Shown here piece by piece: positions 51,370-52,700 of a DNA stretch of 52,700 bases. The stretch spans positions 1 to 52,700 of the forward strand of contig JABTUP010000021.1 of assembly GCA_015075325.1 (NCBI GenBank), written 5' to 3'. Numbering within the stretch: position 1 is the stretch's first letter; the number at the start of each line of letters is the position of its first letter. The DNA is from Flavobacteriales bacterium. GTDB taxonomy: Bacteria > Bacteroidota > Bacteroidia > Flavobacteriales_E > Vicingaceae. The position numbers were made by a program, and so were the translations under genes. The notes under the pieces were generated by a model. It did not search any database. It saw nothing but the letters and a program-made list of their open reading frames with translations, and was not told where the DNA came from.

Positions 51370-51380
51370 TCCATACTAAA

Positions 51381-52700
51381 ATGGGAAAAACCATTATACA
51401 CAAACACACCAACAGTTTAATAAACGAAACCAGTCCTTATTTACTGCAACACGCACACAACCCTGTAAATTGGTTTGCTTGGAACAGCGAGACGTTAGCC
51501 AAAGCAAAAAAAGAAAACAAACTGTTGTTGATTAGCGTAGGTTATTCGGCTTGCCATTGGTGCCATGTAATGGAACACGAATCGTTCGAAAATGAGGAAG
51601 TTGCAGAAATAATGAACAATCACTTTATCTGCATAAAAGTAGATAGAGAAGAACGCCCAGATATTGACCAAATTTACATGAATGCCGTTCAGCTAATGAC
51701 AGGACAAGGCGGTTGGCCGCTCAATTGTTTTGCCTTACCTAATGGAGAACCTTTTTATGGTGGAACTTATTTTCAAACCGAACAATGGAAACACATTTTA
51801 CAAGCTGTAGCCGATGAATACAAAACCAATCCTCAAAAAGTAAAGGATTATGCCACCGAGCTAACCAAAGGCATAAAAGAAAGCGATTTTTTACCCAAAG
51901 CAACTCATCAAAATCCATTTAGTAAAGAGGTGTTGGAAATAGCAGTCAACCGTTTTAAAAATCATTTCGATTATTTAGAAGGTGGCACCAATCGAGCTCC
52001 GAAATTTCCTTTACCCAACAATTATGAGTTTTTATTAGATTATTATTACCATAATCCAGACCCAAAATTGCTACAATACCTCAACCTAAGTTTAACCAAA
52101 ATGGCTTATGGCGGTATTTACGACCAAATTGGTGGTGGTTTTGCACGCTATTCGGTTGATGGCTACTGGAAAGTTCCTCATTTTGAAAAAATGCTTTACG
52201 ACAATGCTCAATTGGTTTCGTTGTATTCAAAAGCCTACCAGCTCACCAAAAACAAGCTTTACAAAGAGGTTGTTTACCAAACATTGGAATTTGTAGCTCG
52301 CGAAATGACTAATGAAAATGGTGCATTTTATTCAGCTTTAGATGCAGATAGCGAAGGTGAAGAAGGCAAGTTTTATGTTTGGACAAAAGAAGAATTACAA
52401 GAAATTCTAAAAGAAGATTTTTCTCTTACTGAAAGTTATTACAACATCAATAAATTTGGTTTTTGGGAGGATAATTACATTTTACTTAGAAGAGAAGATA
52501 ACGAGACCATTGCCAAGCAATTTAACATAACAACAAACGAACTTGAACAAAAAATAAAGAATATTAATAACATATTACTTGAAGCTAGAAGCAAAAGAGT
52601 TCGTCCAGGTTTAGATGATAAAACCCTTACCTCTTGGAACGCATTAATGCTAAAAGGATATGTAGATGCTTACAACACATTTGGAGAAGAAGCATTTTTT
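51381..52700 (+). CDS. Thioredoxin-domain protein (DUF255/YyaL family), 3'-truncated
   Basis: The gene runs off the right edge. The 440 residues present begin with the family start ([21 protein letters not shown], given here as [14 protein letters not shown]) and a thioredoxin-like motif [19 protein letters not shown]. The six-hairpin glycosidase-like barrel then follows ([47 protein letters not shown]). Full members have about 670-690 residues. The family is related to N-acyl-glucosamine epimerase folds and to human SPATA20, and its function is unknown. The start is 11 bp after the helical-repeat gene. Confidence 0.88.
   Translation, partial: MGKTIIHKHTNSLINETSPYLLQHAHNPVNWFAWNSETLAKAKKENKLLLISVGYSACHWCHVMEHESFENEEVAEIMNNHFICIKVDREERPDIDQIYMNAVQLMTGQGGWPLNCFALPNGEPFYGGTYFQTEQWKHILQAVADEYKTNPQKVKDYATELTKGIKESDFLPKATHQNPFSKEVLEIAVNRFKNHFDYLEGGTNRAPKFPLPNNYEFLLDYYYHNPDPKLLQYLNLSLTKMAYGGIYDQIGGGFARYSVDGYWKVPHFEKMLYDNAQLVSLYSKAYQLTKNKLYKEVVYQTLEFVAREMTNENGAFYSALDADSEGEEGKFYVWTKEELQEILKEDFSLTESYYNINKFGFWEDNYILLRREDNETIAKQFNITTNELEQKIKNINNILLEARSKRVRPGLDDKTLTSWNALMLKGYVDAYNTFGEEAFF

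Overview
The window is low-GC DNA from the chromosome of a member of the Bacteroidota, most likely a flavobacterium-like lineage. The evidence is the set of genes: PorP/SprF and PorE-like proteins, five secreted proteins with type IX secretion (T9SS) type A sorting tails, and a giant protein with a type B (gliding-motility) C-terminus. Several promoters also fit the Bacteroidota pattern, a TTTG-like -33 box and a TAnnTTTG -7 box, and Shine-Dalgarno sequences are rare.

Layout. 1-764: 3' part of hemD and a bidirectional terminator. 794-12423 (minus strand): a T9SS surface module, made of a small secreted protein, a giant HYR/SprB-repeat adhesin, PorP/SprF and a PorE-like OmpA lipoprotein. The adhesin centre is an array of about 11 near-identical 285-bp HYR units whose reading frame is broken many times. 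This looks more like consensus error than true decay. 12574-15012: adenosine kinase, a tRNA-Asn locus with one intact tRNA and two hairpin-interrupted pseudo-tRNAs around a GIY-YIG nuclease gene, and a TetR regulator. 15127-17877: bestrophin channel, DUF2490 protein, beta-carbonic anhydrase and purE.

17878-20907 is a small accessory stretch: a ParDE toxin-antitoxin pair split by a palindrome, a T9SS cargo protein, a 61-residue double zinc-knuckle protein and a uracil-DNA-glycosylase-like protein. 20908-25405 (minus) is an aromatic/acyl-CoA catabolism cluster: PaaI thioesterase, PaaH-like dehydrogenase, a four-helix-bundle IVP gene, PaaG-like isomerase and an acyl-CoA carboxylase biotin carboxylase. 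25452-33138: a beta-barrel protein, a BatA-domain protein, a dihydroorotase homologue without its HxH motif, and two tandem paralogous T9SS cargo proteins. tRNA-Leu(CAA) and the housekeeping run prs-rplY-pth-yciI follow.

36240-38039 holds a three-gene HipB-HipS-HipT-like toxin system behind three operator-like sites spaced exactly 40 bp apart. After it come a GH18/CUB T9SS protein, gpmI, an M20 peptidase, a LEA2-like lipoprotein, an MntA-HepT pair, a TonB-like secreted protein, a GldL-like membrane protein with its PadR regulator behind a large operator, two very small proteins, a beta-propeller T9SS protein, a large helical-repeat protein, and the start of a DUF255 thioredoxin-domain protein cut by the right edge.

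The least explained signals are the tRNA-Asn/GIY-YIG/hairpin locus and the dispersed palindromes related to it, the phased operators of the split Hip system, and promoters placed so close to start codons that leaderless transcripts are expected.
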